Positions 44,243-54,967 are shown, counted from the stretch's first letter. The stretch: 64,000 bases of DNA from Komagataella phaffii GS115 (GCF_000027005.1 NC_012963.1:1302001-1366000), one strand, 5' to 3'. Translations and numbers: made by a program. Notes: a model not told the origin generated them from the sequence alone.

Positions 44243-44932
44243 ATGACCCTAGATAACCTCACTAACCAAGAAGCATCAGTACTGCGAATATTTATCGTTC
44301 GACACGGTCAAACTGATCACAACAGGCTCAAGATCATGCAAGGACATTTGGACACGCAACTCAATTCCGAAGGGATTTATCAAGCTCAAAAAGTTGGAAA
44401 AAGATTAGCATCTATTCCGCTAGATGGAATTCTTTCAAGCGATCTTAAGCGATGCCTACAAACAACGCAAGAAATCTTGCGGCTTCAAAATAGCACATGG
44501 GGGAACATTCCATCAACTAGTGCTTTAAGAGAAAGAAATATGGGAAAAGCAGAAGGGCTACCTTTATCGGAAGCCTTAAAGCAGTTTGGTCCAAAATTCC
44601 GTGATCTAGGAGAGTCTAGAGAAAAGCTGCTTGAAAGACTTGTCGAGGAATGGAAGCGTATTCAAGAACTAGGAATCTCCCGTGATTACAAAAACTTTCT
44701 GATATGTACCCATGGGGGAGTCATTACCAACTTCATCAACCATCTTTACTCCGATCTAGGCTACTGTCTAAACCCAAGCATAAGAGAAGAACAGCTGAGG
44801 GTACCATATAACACAAGCATTACAATTATAGATGTAAATAAAATCACAAGACAAGGGACCATACAGTTATTTGGAGACACACTGCATTTGGGTACCACCT
44901 TGAAAATCGTGAAGGATCAGGATTTAAGGTAA
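44243..44932 (+). CDS. Histidine-phosphatase / phosphoglycerate-mutase-like protein (YOR283W-like)
   Basis: 229 residues (yeast YOR283W 230). RHG motif RIFIVRHGQTDHN with phosphohistidine H21, then QGHLDTQLNSEG, LSSDLKRCLQTTQEI, ALRERNMGKAEG, and the second catalytic His in ICTHGGVI. The C-terminus (FGDTLHLG, QDLR) matches YOR283W. YOR283W is described as a broad-specificity acid phosphatase of this superfamily rather than a glycolytic mutase. Cytosolic; no targeting signal visible. Confidence 0.9.
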   Translation: MTLDNLTNQEASVLRIFIVRHGQTDHNRLKIMQGHLDTQLNSEGIYQAQKVGKRLASIPLDGILSSDLKRCLQTTQEILRLQNSTWGNIPSTSALRERNMGKAEGLPLSEALKQFGPKFRDLGESREKLLERLVEEWKRIQELGISRDYKNFLICTHGGVITNFINHLYSDLGYCLNPSIREEQLRVPYNTSITIIDVNKITRQGTIQLFGDTLHLGTTLKIVKDQDLR

Positions 44933-45054
44933 TCTAACAGAGTAGTCAAGACATGTAGGTATGTCTCTGACCACAGATGAAAATTGGTTTGAACTACAGT
45001 CTTACAGTAAGTGTATACAATAAAATGTGTTACTATTCTCTTCTTCTCCTCTTA

Positions 45055-48000
45055 TTAACCGAATAACTTCTTTTGGTTGTCCATGGTGTTTGTTCTAGAA
45101 AATGATGCATATTGTGCGAACGGATCATTCCTTTCCAAATCATATTCCGGATTTCTGGCCTTCTCGTCCTTTCGGCGGTAATAAATACGTTTCACCCACT
45201 TCCAACCTTCAGCACCTATCCAAAATACGAGCGCAAATCCAATAGAAACACCCCATTCCCAAGAAATACCTTTGTGCAAGAATACCTTTGTATTAATGAC
45301 GGGAATATAGATCGTTGGAATGAGTGTGATAAATCCAAGACAAACTGACCAGAATAACAACTGATTGTCCCATACATCTTTGAAAAACTGGGTATATGGA
45401 GTCTCCGAGTCAGGATGCATACGAAACAGTGATCGGCGTAGATCAATCACTTCCCAAGCCAGAATAAGGGCACACCATGTCATCACAGCAAAACAGGAAG
45501 ACCTGGCCCTGAATACTGCATCACAGGAGGAACTATATGCATCATTACAGTCCACACCTAAACGAGGTTCACCGCTAGCATTACCATCTCCGTAAACAAC
45601 GATAAGGAACGGACCCATACAACAAATAGCCATAATTATCCCATACACCAACATATCACAAAGAATTTCCCAGGTAAAAACATTATCCTTGGGGTCTTTA
45701 GGTGGCTTCTCCATAATATCAACAGAAGCCTTCTCCATACCTAAACCCATAGCAGGGAAACATGATGTGACCACAATAACCCACAAAACTTCAACAGGAG
45801 TTAACGGAAAAACGGAGAATCCAGCTTCATCCATGAAAACAAGACCCACCATCAAATATAGGGCTTGAGCAACATTAACAGCCAGTAATTGCAGTACAAA
45901 TTTTTGAATATTATCCCCCATTCTACGGCCTTCTTCAACTGCATTTAGGATGGAAGCAAAGTTATCATCTGAAAGCACAATATCAGATGCATCTTTTGCG
46001 ACATCTGAACCATTCATACCCATAGCAATACCAACGTCAGACTTCTTCAACGAAGGTGAATCGTTGACACCATCTCCAGTCATAGCACAAAACTTCTTTC
46101 TTCTATGAAGTGCATCAATAAGACGAACTTTCGTCTGTGGAGCACAACGAGCTATGACCAGTGGTAAGACTGGTAAAGCGTCAACTTCATCGTCTGTTAA
46201 GGCATCAAACTCCGTCGCAGTCATAACCATGACTTTAACAACTTCAGGTGCGTAGTGATACAAATTATGGGGTAAAATACCTACTTCTTGAGCAATAGCA
46301 CGGGCAGTGGAGGGATGGTCACCAGTAGCCATTCTAACGTTGATACCAGCCTTGTGGCACATCTTCACAGAAGGAGCGGTTTCCTGTCTTGGTGGGTCAT
46401 AAATACCAATAAGCCCCAAAAAAGTGAGGTCTGATTCGACCACAGCTCTATCAACATTATTCCAATGATCTTCTGGCTCAGGATGTCTCTGGGCAAAAGA
46501 AAGAACTCGCAATCCTTGACTGGAAAACGCATTCATCTGCTCCTCAATATTCTTATGGTCTTCATCAGTGAGCGGTCGAGTCGTTCCGTCTGTTTGGTAA
46601 ATCTTATTACAGCACCCGAGAACTCTCTCCACCGCACCTTTTGTATAAATGGTGTGCTTGCCTGATTTCCTTTCAGAATAGATTGCAGTCATTCGCTTGA
46701 TCGACGAATCGAATGGAAATTCTGCAAGATGCTCGTACGGAGAATCCGGAGAATCATACGACAAGTCATCCCTGCTATATCCTAACCTCGTGGTAAAAAC
46801 TTGTATAGCGATCTCGGTAGGATCACCATGAGATTTCCAGACTACTTCACCATTGTCATTTTTTTCCTCAAAAACTTTAGCAATGTTAGCCAGTGTTGCA
46901 GTGAATAACCATTTGTGAAATAACTCTTTCTGAACCGAGCCGTCTTCAAATTTATCGTACACTTGAAATAAATTCTCATCATCTTCTAAAATTTGTACCG
47001 GGGATTTGGGAATAAACTCAACTTTTCCCAAGGTCGGATTGAAAGGATCAGTGGAGTCGACAACAGCAAAAGTACCCACAGCCGGCACCCAAACATTCTT
47101 GGCAATCATTCGTCCTTGAGTCAAAGTTCCAGTTTTGTCAGAGCAAATATCATTAACAGCACCCAAAGCTTCCAGTGAATCTAGTTTTCTTACGATCACA
47201 TTTCTACTAATCATAATCTTTGCTCCCACAGCCATAGTAATAGTTAGGACAACGACCAACGAGGAAGGTATCATGGATAAAGCCACACAGATGGCATAGA
47301 TAGCAACTTGTTTGTTTACTTCAAAAGACTGGGAAGCCATAACAACGATAGCAAATACGACCGCAATACAGAATAGGAAAATTGCTAGCTTTGACAATCT
47401 CTTTTGTAAGGGAGTTCCCACAGTTAGACCCAAGAATGAAAGCACATTGTCCTTTATAGTACCGAATCCGGCTCTGAGATAAGCAAAAGCGTTGGCATTT
47501 CCCTGATCGTCCTTGCTAACCGTTCGCACCTTAGAAGTCTTATTGCTCAACGACTTTGCAATCTTCCCTATTTCAGTTTCAAGAGCCGTGAATACAACAA
47601 TACCCTGGGCTCTACCTTTGGTGACGTTTGAGCTACTATACGCTAAGTTTAGACGGTCACCTACTGGTACCACTTGCTTGTAAACATCATGAGGACTTTT
47701 GACTACGGGCATAGCCTCCCCAGTAAGAAGAGCTTCATCAGTTTCAAAATTCATGGCGTTGAACAATCGCATGTCTGCTGGAATGGTGTCACCAACTTTT
47801 ACAATAACAATATCTCCGGGAACAACCTCTTCGGAAGGTATTGTTTGGTCATTCCCATCTCTTATCACTCTAGCCGTTGGAGAGCTTAAAGATCGCAATG
47901 ATCCCATGGTCTGTTCCGCTTTAAACTCTTGGATGGAACCAACAACTACGTTTAACAGAACAACGAAACCTATAACACCCCCAGAAATCCAATCCTGAAT

Positions 48001-48324
48001 AGCTAGAGCAATAATCATTGAGATAATTAGGACGAGAATCATAGCATTACAAGTCTGATGAGCAACAATCTTGGTAATCGAAATCTTAGTCCCTTCACCT
48101 AGTGTATTAGGGCCATACTTGGCCAGATGCTCTTTGGCAACAGCAGAGCTAAGTCCATGATTAATATCAGTTTGAAAATACTGTACTACTTGATCCGCAG
48201 TCATTTTGTAAGGCTCAAAGTCAGAATCTGAGATTGAAGCCGAATGTACCGAGTTCACATATTCGGAGTGTGACTTCTCCTTTTCATCACTAGAATTATC
48301 CAATCTTTGATTCTCCATAGACAT
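45055..48324 (-). CDS. ENA1: P-type Na+/K+-exporting ATPase (ENA, type IID)
   Basis: 1089 residues (yeast Ena1 1091). Actuator motif LLTGEAMPV near 200, phosphorylation motif CSDKTGTLTQG with D396, nucleotide-binding segment and hinge TGDGVNDSPSLKKSDVGIAM, and about ten membrane helices. ENA features include IPSSLVVVLTITMAVGAK and TGDHPSTARAIAQEVGILP. ENA pumps use ATP to expel sodium, lithium and potassium at the plasma membrane and are usually induced by salt and alkaline pH through calcineurin and the PKA/Snf1 network. ENA genes are often tandem in yeasts; only one copy is in this window. The ENA1 symbol denotes the family. Confidence 0.94.
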   Translation of the reverse strand: MSMENQRLDNSSDEKEKSHSEYVNSVHSASISDSDFEPYKMTADQVVQYFQTDINHGLSSAVAKEHLAKYGPNTLGEGTKISITKIVAHQTCNAMILVLIISMIIALAIQDWISGGVIGFVVLLNVVVGSIQEFKAEQTMGSLRSLSSPTARVIRDGNDQTIPSEEVVPGDIVIVKVGDTIPADMRLFNAMNFETDEALLTGEAMPVVKSPHDVYKQVVPVGDRLNLAYSSSNVTKGRAQGIVVFTALETEIGKIAKSLSNKTSKVRTVSKDDQGNANAFAYLRAGFGTIKDNVLSFLGLTVGTPLQKRLSKLAIFLFCIAVVFAIVVMASQSFEVNKQVAIYAICVALSMIPSSLVVVLTITMAVGAKIMISRNVIVRKLDSLEALGAVNDICSDKTGTLTQGRMIAKNVWVPAVGTFAVVDSTDPFNPTLGKVEFIPKSPVQILEDDENLFQVYDKFEDGSVQKELFHKWLFTATLANIAKVFEEKNDNGEVVWKSHGDPTEIAIQVFTTRLGYSRDDLSYDSPDSPYEHLAEFPFDSSIKRMTAIYSERKSGKHTIYTKGAVERVLGCCNKIYQTDGTTRPLTDEDHKNIEEQMNAFSSQGLRVLSFAQRHPEPEDHWNNVDRAVVESDLTFLGLIGIYDPPRQETAPSVKMCHKAGINVRMATGDHPSTARAIAQEVGILPHNLYHYAPEVVKVMVMTATEFDALTDDEVDALPVLPLVIARCAPQTKVRLIDALHRRKKFCAMTGDGVNDSPSLKKSDVGIAMGMNGSDVAKDASDIVLSDDNFASILNAVEEGRRMGDNIQKFVLQLLAVNVAQALYLMVGLVFMDEAGFSVFPLTPVEVLWVIVVTSCFPAMGLGMEKASVDIMEKPPKDPKDNVFTWEILCDMLVYGIIMAICCMGPFLIVVYGDGNASGEPRLGVDCNDAYSSSCDAVFRARSSCFAVMTWCALILAWEVIDLRRSLFRMHPDSETPYTQFFKDVWDNQLLFWSVCLGFITLIPTIYIPVINTKVFLHKGISWEWGVSIGFALVFWIGAEGWKWVKRIYYRRKDEKARNPEYDLERNDPFAQYASFSRTNTMDNQKKLFG

Positions 48325-49340
48325 AGTGTGGCTTTGGTTCTTCTATGATGGAGGTTGAAGGGTATTTATAATAATCAACCTTAGCGCGAAGGGTCTTGTC
48401 TCGGCATTACCTGCGGCCAAAAGAAGCAGCTCTTTGGAGCGCAAAGTTCAGCAGATAAGCTGGTAGTGCGGCTGTTCTGTCAGCTTATGAAAGCTGACAA
48501 TGTCTATTAGTCTACGCGTCTAGAGTACCAGCAAATGATTTCTTTACCCTCTTCGTATTAGAAGCTTGCTCCAAATTATTACTAGCTGTGAACTGTTGAG
48601 ACACCAGGTCCACATAGGAGTTCGACTGGTTAGGATGCCAAGAGTGGGTCGCTGAACACTGCATGAGATTTTTTAGCAAGAACCAAATCAGAATAAAAAG
48701 AAAAGATAGCGGCCTCGAAGAAACATTGTATGAAATAGATTGCTTCAAAAGATTGATTGGAGGCAGCAGCTAACAATGCTAAATACTAATGGCTTGGAAT
48801 GGATTTGTGGGTTACGGTCTCAGTCAATGTCCAACTAATCATGCCGTAGAAGTATTACTGATGCGATAACCTGCATTAAGTTGCGATTCTATAAACTGGC
48901 TTGGGCACGTGCTAGGTAGGAGTCTGAGAACAGTACCACGATTGATGGTAAGCCTAAGAATAATGAATGACTCAAGACCGGCGACGATTCCAAACTGAAT
49001 TTCAGCGAGCTATCAGGCAAATTTAAATTTTGTACGAGGGCAAATGCTTTTATGTTCCACCTCCGATTGCGCCTGATTTCTTGACTAGAATATAAAGTTC
49101 TTTTTTTGATGTTTCTTAGAAAAAATAAAAGTTAATCAACTGGCCTACACGATCACAAGTTGTGTATAGTCTTTTCTTTAAACTGATCGTAGACCAGACC
49201 ACCACAGCGTAGCCAAATGTTATTTATTCATTAATCGAAAAAGTTTTGGTTCAGGCGCGACAAGGTAGTAAGAAAAAAATTACTGCATGAATTGATTCTT
49301 CACTTGGTACTTGATTCATTGAACAATATAAACACAGATA
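48325..49340. other. Divergent intergenic region, ENA/ADE4
   Basis: 1.0 kb between two starts. It includes GCACGTGC (48905-48912), a Pho4/Cbf1-type E-box, and TGACTC (48968-48973), the Bas1/Gcn4 core found before yeast ADE genes, 370 bp from the ADE4 ATG. A minus-strand frame (48512-48748) has a hydrophobic stretch but starts at TTG and is not called a gene. The length suits a highly regulated ENA promoter. Confidence 0.45.
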
Positions 49341-50972
49341 ATGTGTGGGATTCTTGGAATTGTATTGGCTGATCAGTCAGAAGATGTTGCAGCTGAATTG
49401 TTAGATGGAGCCATGTTTTTGCAACATAGGGGACAAGATGCCGCAGGTATTGTGACCTGTGCAGGAGGACGTTTTTATCAATGCAAAGGTAATGGAATGG
49501 CCAAGGACGTACTTACGGAGCAACGTATGAAAGGGCTGGTAGGTAATATGGGAATTGCGCAGCTAAGATATCCGACTGCTGGTTCTAGTGCCATGAGCGA
49601 AGCGCAGCCGTTTTATGTTAACAGTCCATACGGAATTGCACTTTCTCATAATGGTAATCTTGTGAATGGACGTAATCTCCGCCAGAAATTAGATGATGTT
49701 CTTCATCGCCATATAAATACAGATAGTGATAGCGAGTTACTGTTGAACATTTTTGCTGCTGAGTTGGCTCAGTACGACAAGAAAAGAGTTAACTCAGAAG
49801 ACATTTTCAAGGCCCTCGTTGGTGTCTACAGAGAATGTCGTGGAGCTTATGCTTGTGTCAGTATGTTGGCCGGCTATGGTATTATTGGATTTCGTGATCC
49901 TCATGGTATCAGACCTTTAGTCGTCGGAGAACGTGTGAGAGTGTCCCAAACTCCCGGTGACACTCACTTGCAATGCGATTATATGCTTGCCTCTGAGAGT
50001 GTAGTTTTAAAGGCTCATGGATTTCACAACTTTAGGGATATTTTACCAGGTGAAGCTGTTATTATCACAAAGAGAGGGCCTCCGGAGTTTTGTCAAATTG
50101 TTCCTGCGAAAGCCTACACTCCGGATATTTTTGAATACGTTTATTTTGCTAGACCTGATTCGATTATGGATGGAATATCTGTCTACCGAAGCCGTTTGGC
50201 AATGGGGCGCAAACTAGCCCAGAAAATCACCTCTCGTTTTACCAGTCAGTCCTTAAACGTAGTTAGAGAAATTGATGTGGTGATACCTGTTCCAGATACA
50301 TCTCGACCTTCAGCTCTGGAATGTGCCGTGACGCTTGGCATACCATTCAGAGAAGGTTTTGTCAAAAATCGTTATGTGGGCCGTACCTTCATTATGCCGA
50401 ACCAGAAGGAAAGAACTTCGTCTGTGCGACGTAAATTAAACGCTATGTCTTCTGAGTTTGCTGGTCGTAACGTTTTGTTAATTGACGACTCGATCGTAAG
50501 AGGAACCACGTCCAAGGAAATCGTTAACATGGCAAGAGAAGCTGGCGCTAACAAAGTATACTTTGCATCATGCTCTCCAGTCATACGATACAATCATATA
50601 TATGGCATTGACCTCGCAGATTCACGTGCTTTGGTGGGATTTGGTCGATCAGAAAGGGAGGTATCTGACTTGATAGGTGCTGACGATGTAATTTACCAGT
50701 CACTTGATGATTTGAAATCCTGTTGTGTTCAGGAGCCCGAACTCCCATCCGAGTTACCCTCAACTAGGATTGCATTCACCCAACCACCTCCGAAGATTAA
50801 TGGATTTGAGGTGGGTGTATTCACCGGAGTTTATGTAACTGGAGAGGAAGATCATTATCTCAAGGAGTTAGAACAGGTAAGAGCTAAAAATGAGCGATCA
50901 CGTATTAATGGCTGTGGTATAGACGTTAAAGCGGAGACTGATATTTCTTTGTTTAATAGAGGGGAGAGTTGA
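49341..50972 (+). CDS. ADE4: Amidophosphoribosyltransferase, first step of de novo purine synthesis
   Basis: 543 residues. Begins MCGILGIVLAD with the N-terminal nucleophile Cys2 exposed after Met removal (class II glutaminase). RYPTAGSS and SHNGNLVNGRNLR support glutamine binding. The PRPP loop is NVLLIDDSIVRGTTSKEIV, and the flexible-loop region is KNRYVGRTFIMP. The enzyme converts PRPP and glutamine to phosphoribosylamine and is fed back by purine nucleotides. A TGACTC core upstream would fit Bas1/Gcn4 control. PRPP synthetase is encoded 10 kb downstream at 60316-61299. Confidence 0.96.
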   Translation: MCGILGIVLADQSEDVAAELLDGAMFLQHRGQDAAGIVTCAGGRFYQCKGNGMAKDVLTEQRMKGLVGNMGIAQLRYPTAGSSAMSEAQPFYVNSPYGIALSHNGNLVNGRNLRQKLDDVLHRHINTDSDSELLLNIFAAELAQYDKKRVNSEDIFKALVGVYRECRGAYACVSMLAGYGIIGFRDPHGIRPLVVGERVRVSQTPGDTHLQCDYMLASESVVLKAHGFHNFRDILPGEAVIITKRGPPEFCQIVPAKAYTPDIFEYVYFARPDSIMDGISVYRSRLAMGRKLAQKITSRFTSQSLNVVREIDVVIPVPDTSRPSALECAVTLGIPFREGFVKNRYVGRTFIMPNQKERTSSVRRKLNAMSSEFAGRNVLLIDDSIVRGTTSKEIVNMAREAGANKVYFASCSPVIRYNHIYGIDLADSRALVGFGRSEREVSDLIGADDVIYQSLDDLKSCCVQEPELPSELPSTRIAFTQPPPKINGFEVGVFTGVYVTGEEDHYLKELEQVRAKNERSRINGCGIDVKAETDISLFNRGES

Positions 50973-51907
50973 AAATTAGTAAAGAGCATATCAGTTGCAA
51001 ATCTCATACTTACATCTGTCCAATTCGTCAATCATGCAACTAGTGTGTCTAACCGCTAATGTGCAACCAAATCCAATTAATGGAAGAATAAAGTCTTCCG
51101 TAAATTGGTTTGCTTCGCAAATCTCTCGATATATGAGGTATTAAAGAAAGTAAGAATATGAAATCGTAACTGGTAATAGATGGATGTATCTAGAATCAAC
51201 CAACTAATAAGACAAACATTGTTTGCAGCGCTATCATGTCTTTTACAGTAAGTCTTTTCTGTCAAGTGGATAAACGGGTCAAAAATTATAATGATGTACG
51301 TACGTTCGCCTTCGCACCATAAACGACGAGGCCTAATTTTTACTATATAATAACAAAAGTTAAGACAGTAATACCCTGTCGCTTTACATCAGACAAAATC
51401 ATGTTGTTGAGTAGTCAGTCATTGATTCATGAGTTCATTTCTAAATACTTGAAATCCAATATGAACTACCTCACAATTTAAAAAGGAAGATAATCAATCC
51501 TATTATTCGCTGGCCACCGTAATGCCATATTCGGATCAGATGAAAACGAAGCATAGGTTGAATATAAGCAATCTAACTTCGTTCAGCATTTGCTCTGAAA
51601 AATACACCAAAAAAACATGCGATTTAGATTGTGATGCTGCTCTTGACCCTGCCCTATGTTTCAAACTACGGATCACTTTCTTAAAAAAGCCGGGCTGCAT
51701 ATTTCCAGATAATCATGACGCATCCACCTCGTTACAATGTACCTAAACTAAAAGACAACGACAGCCCCCTTGGTTGTGCAGATCATCATCTCCTATCAAA
51801 CAGCACACAAAAAACTGGGTAATAAGTTTAGAACGAGTTACAAAATGTCTTCCTCCTTTTGCAATTCTAATCTACGCGGAATCTGTCACCCTCTTAGGTT
51901 TATTCTC
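50973..51907. other. Convergent intergenic region, ADE4/ATG33-like
   Basis: 935 bp between two 3' ends. It holds a 74-codon ATG frame at 51522-51746 (+) with seven cysteines but no recognisable domain and composition like the surrounding DNA; I do not call it a gene. TACGTACGTTCG near 51297 is a short palindrome-like stretch. No RNA gene seen. Confidence 0.4.
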
Positions 51908-52519
51908 TTACAGTACTTCCCCTAGAATCCCGACAAGAGCTAAACAAAAACTTAGGCCAGAAAGCAAAGTTCCCTTAGCATATAATTTACCTAGCTTTGT
52001 TAGGCTATTTCGAACTTGATTCCGTTCAATCGCCCACTCCACTTCATCTTCGACATTATCTTCCATCAATTCTCCTTCTACAGAAACATAGGCTGACCCA
52101 TCTAAAGAAGATCTTTCAGTAATGTCTTGTTTCTTTTGTTGCAGTGGTGAGCCATTTTGACTTCGTGAAAGTTTCTTTAGAATAGTTGTTTCCAGAGGCC
52201 AAACATTCCACCCGTAGTAAAGTGCAAGCGTAGGAAGACCAAGACTGGCATAAATCAGGTATAAGTGTCGAGCACTGGCAGGTGATCTTCTGAAAGTTTC
52301 TACTAGCAGATAAGATCCAGTAGTCATGCATATGGCAACAATGTACCGTGTGGATCTAAGAACGCGTCCTACTAACCTTCGCATTCGTTGGTCCAGTTTG
52401 TTGTTATCGATCAACGTGACAAGGTTGTCGATTCCGCGTAAGCATGCATACCCAAGGACGCCTGTTGCAATTCCAAGTGAGCCAGTTCCAACAATCTTTG
52501 TAATATTAGAGCACTTCAT
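51908..52519 (-). CDS. ATG33: Mitochondrial outer-membrane mitophagy protein, Atg33-like
   Basis: 203 residues from the ATG at 52519; upstream codons begin at GTG. S. cerevisiae Atg33 is 197. The topology matches: an N-terminal helix (TGSLGIATGVLGYACLRGI), a second (IVAICMTTGSYLLVET), the motif SPASARHLYLIYASLGLP (Atg33 has PPSLRHPYLLYGMLVAP), an acidic hydrophilic middle (EGELMEDNVEDEVEW), and a last helix ending LALVGILGEVL (Atg33 ends near AVIGVYGEG). Atg33 promotes selective mitophagy in stationary phase and is fungal-specific. The related Scm4 has the same fold and is an alternative. Confidence 0.68.
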   Translation of the reverse strand: MKCSNITKIVGTGSLGIATGVLGYACLRGIDNLVTLIDNNKLDQRMRRLVGRVLRSTRYIVAICMTTGSYLLVETFRRSPASARHLYLIYASLGLPTLALYYGWNVWPLETTILKKLSRSQNGSPLQQKKQDITERSSLDGSAYVSVEGELMEDNVEDEVEWAIERNQVRNSLTKLGKLYAKGTLLSGLSFCLALVGILGEVL

Positions 52520-52700
52520 TGTGTTGCGCTTGAAAGTAAAATGCGAACAAATTAAGAGATAATCTCGAAACCGCGACTTCAAACGCCAATATGATGTGCG
52601 GCACACAATAAGCGTTCATATCCGCTGGGTGACTTTCTCGCTTTAAAAAATTATCCGAAAAAATTTTCTTCCCTTCTCTTCCAAATATCGTCTCCACAAA

Positions 52701-53897
52701 ATGTCCGTAAGAAATGCCACTTTTCGTTTAAGCCGTGCTGCTATTGCTAAGAGAACTTTGGTCAGAATTGCTTCTCAAGCCTCATTAAGACCAACGACAC
52801 TGAATTCTGCCACTGGAGTCGCTCGTTCGCAGTTGACTTTTAGTCGTGGTGTGAAAACCATTAATTTTGGTGGTGTCGAAGAAGTTGTCCACGAGAGATC
52901 TGATTGGCCAAGAGAGAAACTGCTAGAGTATTTCAAGAATGACACTTTAGCTTTAATTGGCTACGGATCTCAGGGTTATGGTCAAGGATTAAATCTAAGA
53001 GATAATGGTCTCAATGTTATTATTGGTGTCCGAAAGAACGGCGCTTCTTGGAAGGCTGCTATTGAGGATGGCTGGGTTCCTGGTGAAAACCTTTTTGATG
53101 TCACTGAAGCTATAAAAAAGGGTTCTATCATCATGAATCTTTTGTCTGACGCCGCCCAATCTGAGACTTGGTCTACCGTCAAACCCTTATTGACTGAAGG
53201 TAAAACTTTATACTTTTCTCACGGATTTTCTCCAGTTTTCTCAAACCTTACCCATGTAGAGCCACCTTCCAACATTGACGTTATTTTAGCTGCTCCTAAA
53301 GGTTCAGGTAGAACTGTTCGTTCCCTTTTTAAAGAGGGACGTGGAATCAACTCTTCCTATGCTGTTTGGAACGACGTCACCGGAAAAGCTGAAGAAAAAG
53401 CCATTGCTTTGGCTGTAGCAGTCGGATCTGGATACGTTTATCAGACCACATTTGAGCGTGAAGTTAACTCCGACTTGTACGGTGAGAGAGGTTGTTTAAT
53501 GGGAGGTATCCATGGTATGTTTTTGGCACAATACGAGGTTCTAAGAGAGAATGGACATACGCCATCAGAAGCTTTCAACGAAACCGTCGAAGAGGCTACT
53601 CAGTCTTTGTATCCCTTGGTTGGAAAGTATGGTATGGATTACATGTATGATGCCTGCTCCACTACTGCTCGTAGAGGTGCGTTAGACTGGTATCCAATTT
53701 TCAAGGATGCCCTCAAGCCAGTGTTCGAAGATCTTTACAATTCAGTAAAGACAGGTAAGGAAACTCAACGTTCTCTTGACTTCAATTCACAACCTGATTA
53801 TAGGGAGAAACTTGAAAAAGAACTGGAAATTATCCGTAATATGGAGATTTGGAAGGTTGGAAAGGAAGTCCGCAAACTACGTCCAGAAAACAACTGA
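52701..53897 (+). CDS. ILV5: Ketol-acid reductoisomerase, mitochondrial
   Basis: 398 residues (yeast 395). A basic Ser/Arg/Ala-rich mitochondrial presequence of about 47 residues, then the NADPH-binding GYGSQGYGQGLNLRDNGL. FSHGFSP and APKGSGRTVRSLF follow, then the metal-binding helices with ERGCLMGGIHGMF and ARRGALDWYP. The enzyme isomerises and reduces acetolactate and acetohydroxybutyrate in valine and isoleucine synthesis, and in yeast also packages mtDNA. A TGACT half-site for Gcn4 lies about 70 bp upstream, which is weak evidence of general amino-acid control. Confidence 0.96.
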   Translation: MSVRNATFRLSRAAIAKRTLVRIASQASLRPTTLNSATGVARSQLTFSRGVKTINFGGVEEVVHERSDWPREKLLEYFKNDTLALIGYGSQGYGQGLNLRDNGLNVIIGVRKNGASWKAAIEDGWVPGENLFDVTEAIKKGSIIMNLLSDAAQSETWSTVKPLLTEGKTLYFSHGFSPVFSNLTHVEPPSNIDVILAAPKGSGRTVRSLFKEGRGINSSYAVWNDVTGKAEEKAIALAVAVGSGYVYQTTFEREVNSDLYGERGCLMGGIHGMFLAQYEVLRENGHTPSEAFNETVEEATQSLYPLVGKYGMDYMYDACSTTARRGALDWYPIFKDALKPVFEDLYNSVKTGKETQRSLDFNSQPDYREKLEKELEIIRNMEIWKVGKEVRKLRPENN

Positions 53898-54286
53898 GTT
53901 AACCGGCTTGTTTGATTAATGCCATAAGTTAACTGTCCACAGAAGGGACAAGAGAGATACTGTGTATCTATGTAGAAAGCATAATGAGACCTATGTCTTG
54001 TGAATAGACTGGGTAACAAATTTTTGACCTGTAGAGTGTGTGAGGTGGCAAGAGTATGAAACTAGTAGATTGGGTTCTTCTTCGATAACCATCTTGCGCT
54101 GCTGGCGCAGGGATTTGTCACAATACAATCTGATGTACTGTGTAACCCGGGGACTGAATTTGTCGTCAAAAAGATATCTGTTTCCATCAGGTCACGTGAA
54201 AGTGTACCATCTCTATTTGACCTTTTCAGGTATATAACTGTCTGGTTCTCCCACCATTGTCCGTAAGTTTTTAATCGTAACTTGCA
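53898..54286. promoter_or_regulatory. Intergenic with PRX1 promoter (TCACGTGA and TATA box)
   Basis: 389 bp. TCACGTGA at 54192-54199 is a perfect palindromic E-box of the Cbf1/Pho4/Tye7 type, and TATATAA at 54231-54237 lies 50 bp before the peroxiredoxin ATG. The rest carries no ORF of note. Confidence 0.55.
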
Positions 54287-54967
54287 ATGTCAATTCCAAA
54301 ACCAGAAGGTTCTACACTCAGATTGGGTTCTACAGCTCCTGATTTCAAGGCCGAAACCTCTCGTGGACCAATCTCTTTCCATGACTTCATTGGAGATTCC
54401 TGGGTAGTGTTGTTCTCACATCCTGATGATTTTACCCCTGTCTGCACAACAGAACTGGGAGCTTTCGCTAAACTGCAACCAGAGTTTGAGAAGCGGGGCG
54501 TGAAACTGATTGGCTTGTCTGCCAATACTACTGATTCTCATCAAGCGTGGATCAAGGATATTGATGAAGTAACTGGCTCACATCTGACTTTTCCCATTAT
54601 TGCCGATCCAGAGCGCAAGATCGCTTTGGCGTATGACATGATTGATTTTCAAGATGCCTCTAATGTGGATGATAAAGGAGTACAATTCACTATTCGTTCC
54701 GTCTTCATTATTGATCCAAAAAAGAAGGTCAGGTTGATCCTGTCTTATCCTGCCTCTACTGGTCGTAACACTGCTGAAGTTCTTAGAGTCATTGACTCAT
54801 TACAGACTGGAGATAGAAACCGTGTAACCACCCCTATTAATTGGGTTCCTGGTGACGACGTTATCGTTCATCCATCAGTAACTAATGAGGAAGCAAAAAG
54901 TCTGTTTCCACAGTTTCGTGTGATTAAACCTTACTTGAGACTTACTCCATTGGATCCTTCCAAATGA
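54287..54967 (+). CDS. PRX1: 1-Cys peroxiredoxin (Prx1/Prdx6 type)
   Basis: 226 residues. The peroxidatic Cys53 is in FSHPDDFTPVCTTELGAF, and no other cysteine occurs, so this is a 1-Cys enzyme needing an external thiol. The Arg of the active site is in TGRNTAEVLR, and the C-terminal domain INWVPGDDVIVHP is of Prdx6 type. Yeast Prx1 (261) has a mitochondrial presequence. Here the protein begins MSIPKPEGSTLRLGSTAPDF with no clear presequence, so the cytosol is the simpler prediction. It reduces hydrogen peroxide and organic peroxides. Confidence 0.93.
   Translation: MSIPKPEGSTLRLGSTAPDFKAETSRGPISFHDFIGDSWVVLFSHPDDFTPVCTTELGAFAKLQPEFEKRGVKLIGLSANTTDSHQAWIKDIDEVTGSHLTFPIIADPERKIALAYDMIDFQDASNVDDKGVQFTIRSVFIIDPKKKVRLILSYPASTGRNTAEVLRVIDSLQTGDRNRVTTPINWVPGDDVIVHPSVTNEEAKSLFPQFRVIKPYLRLTPLDPSK

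Noticed and set aside
48512..48748. Hydrophobic 78-codon minus-strand frame in the ENA/ADE4 promoter
   Set aside because: Begins at TTG; the first ATG lies after the hydrophobic part; no convincing upstream exon or branch site.
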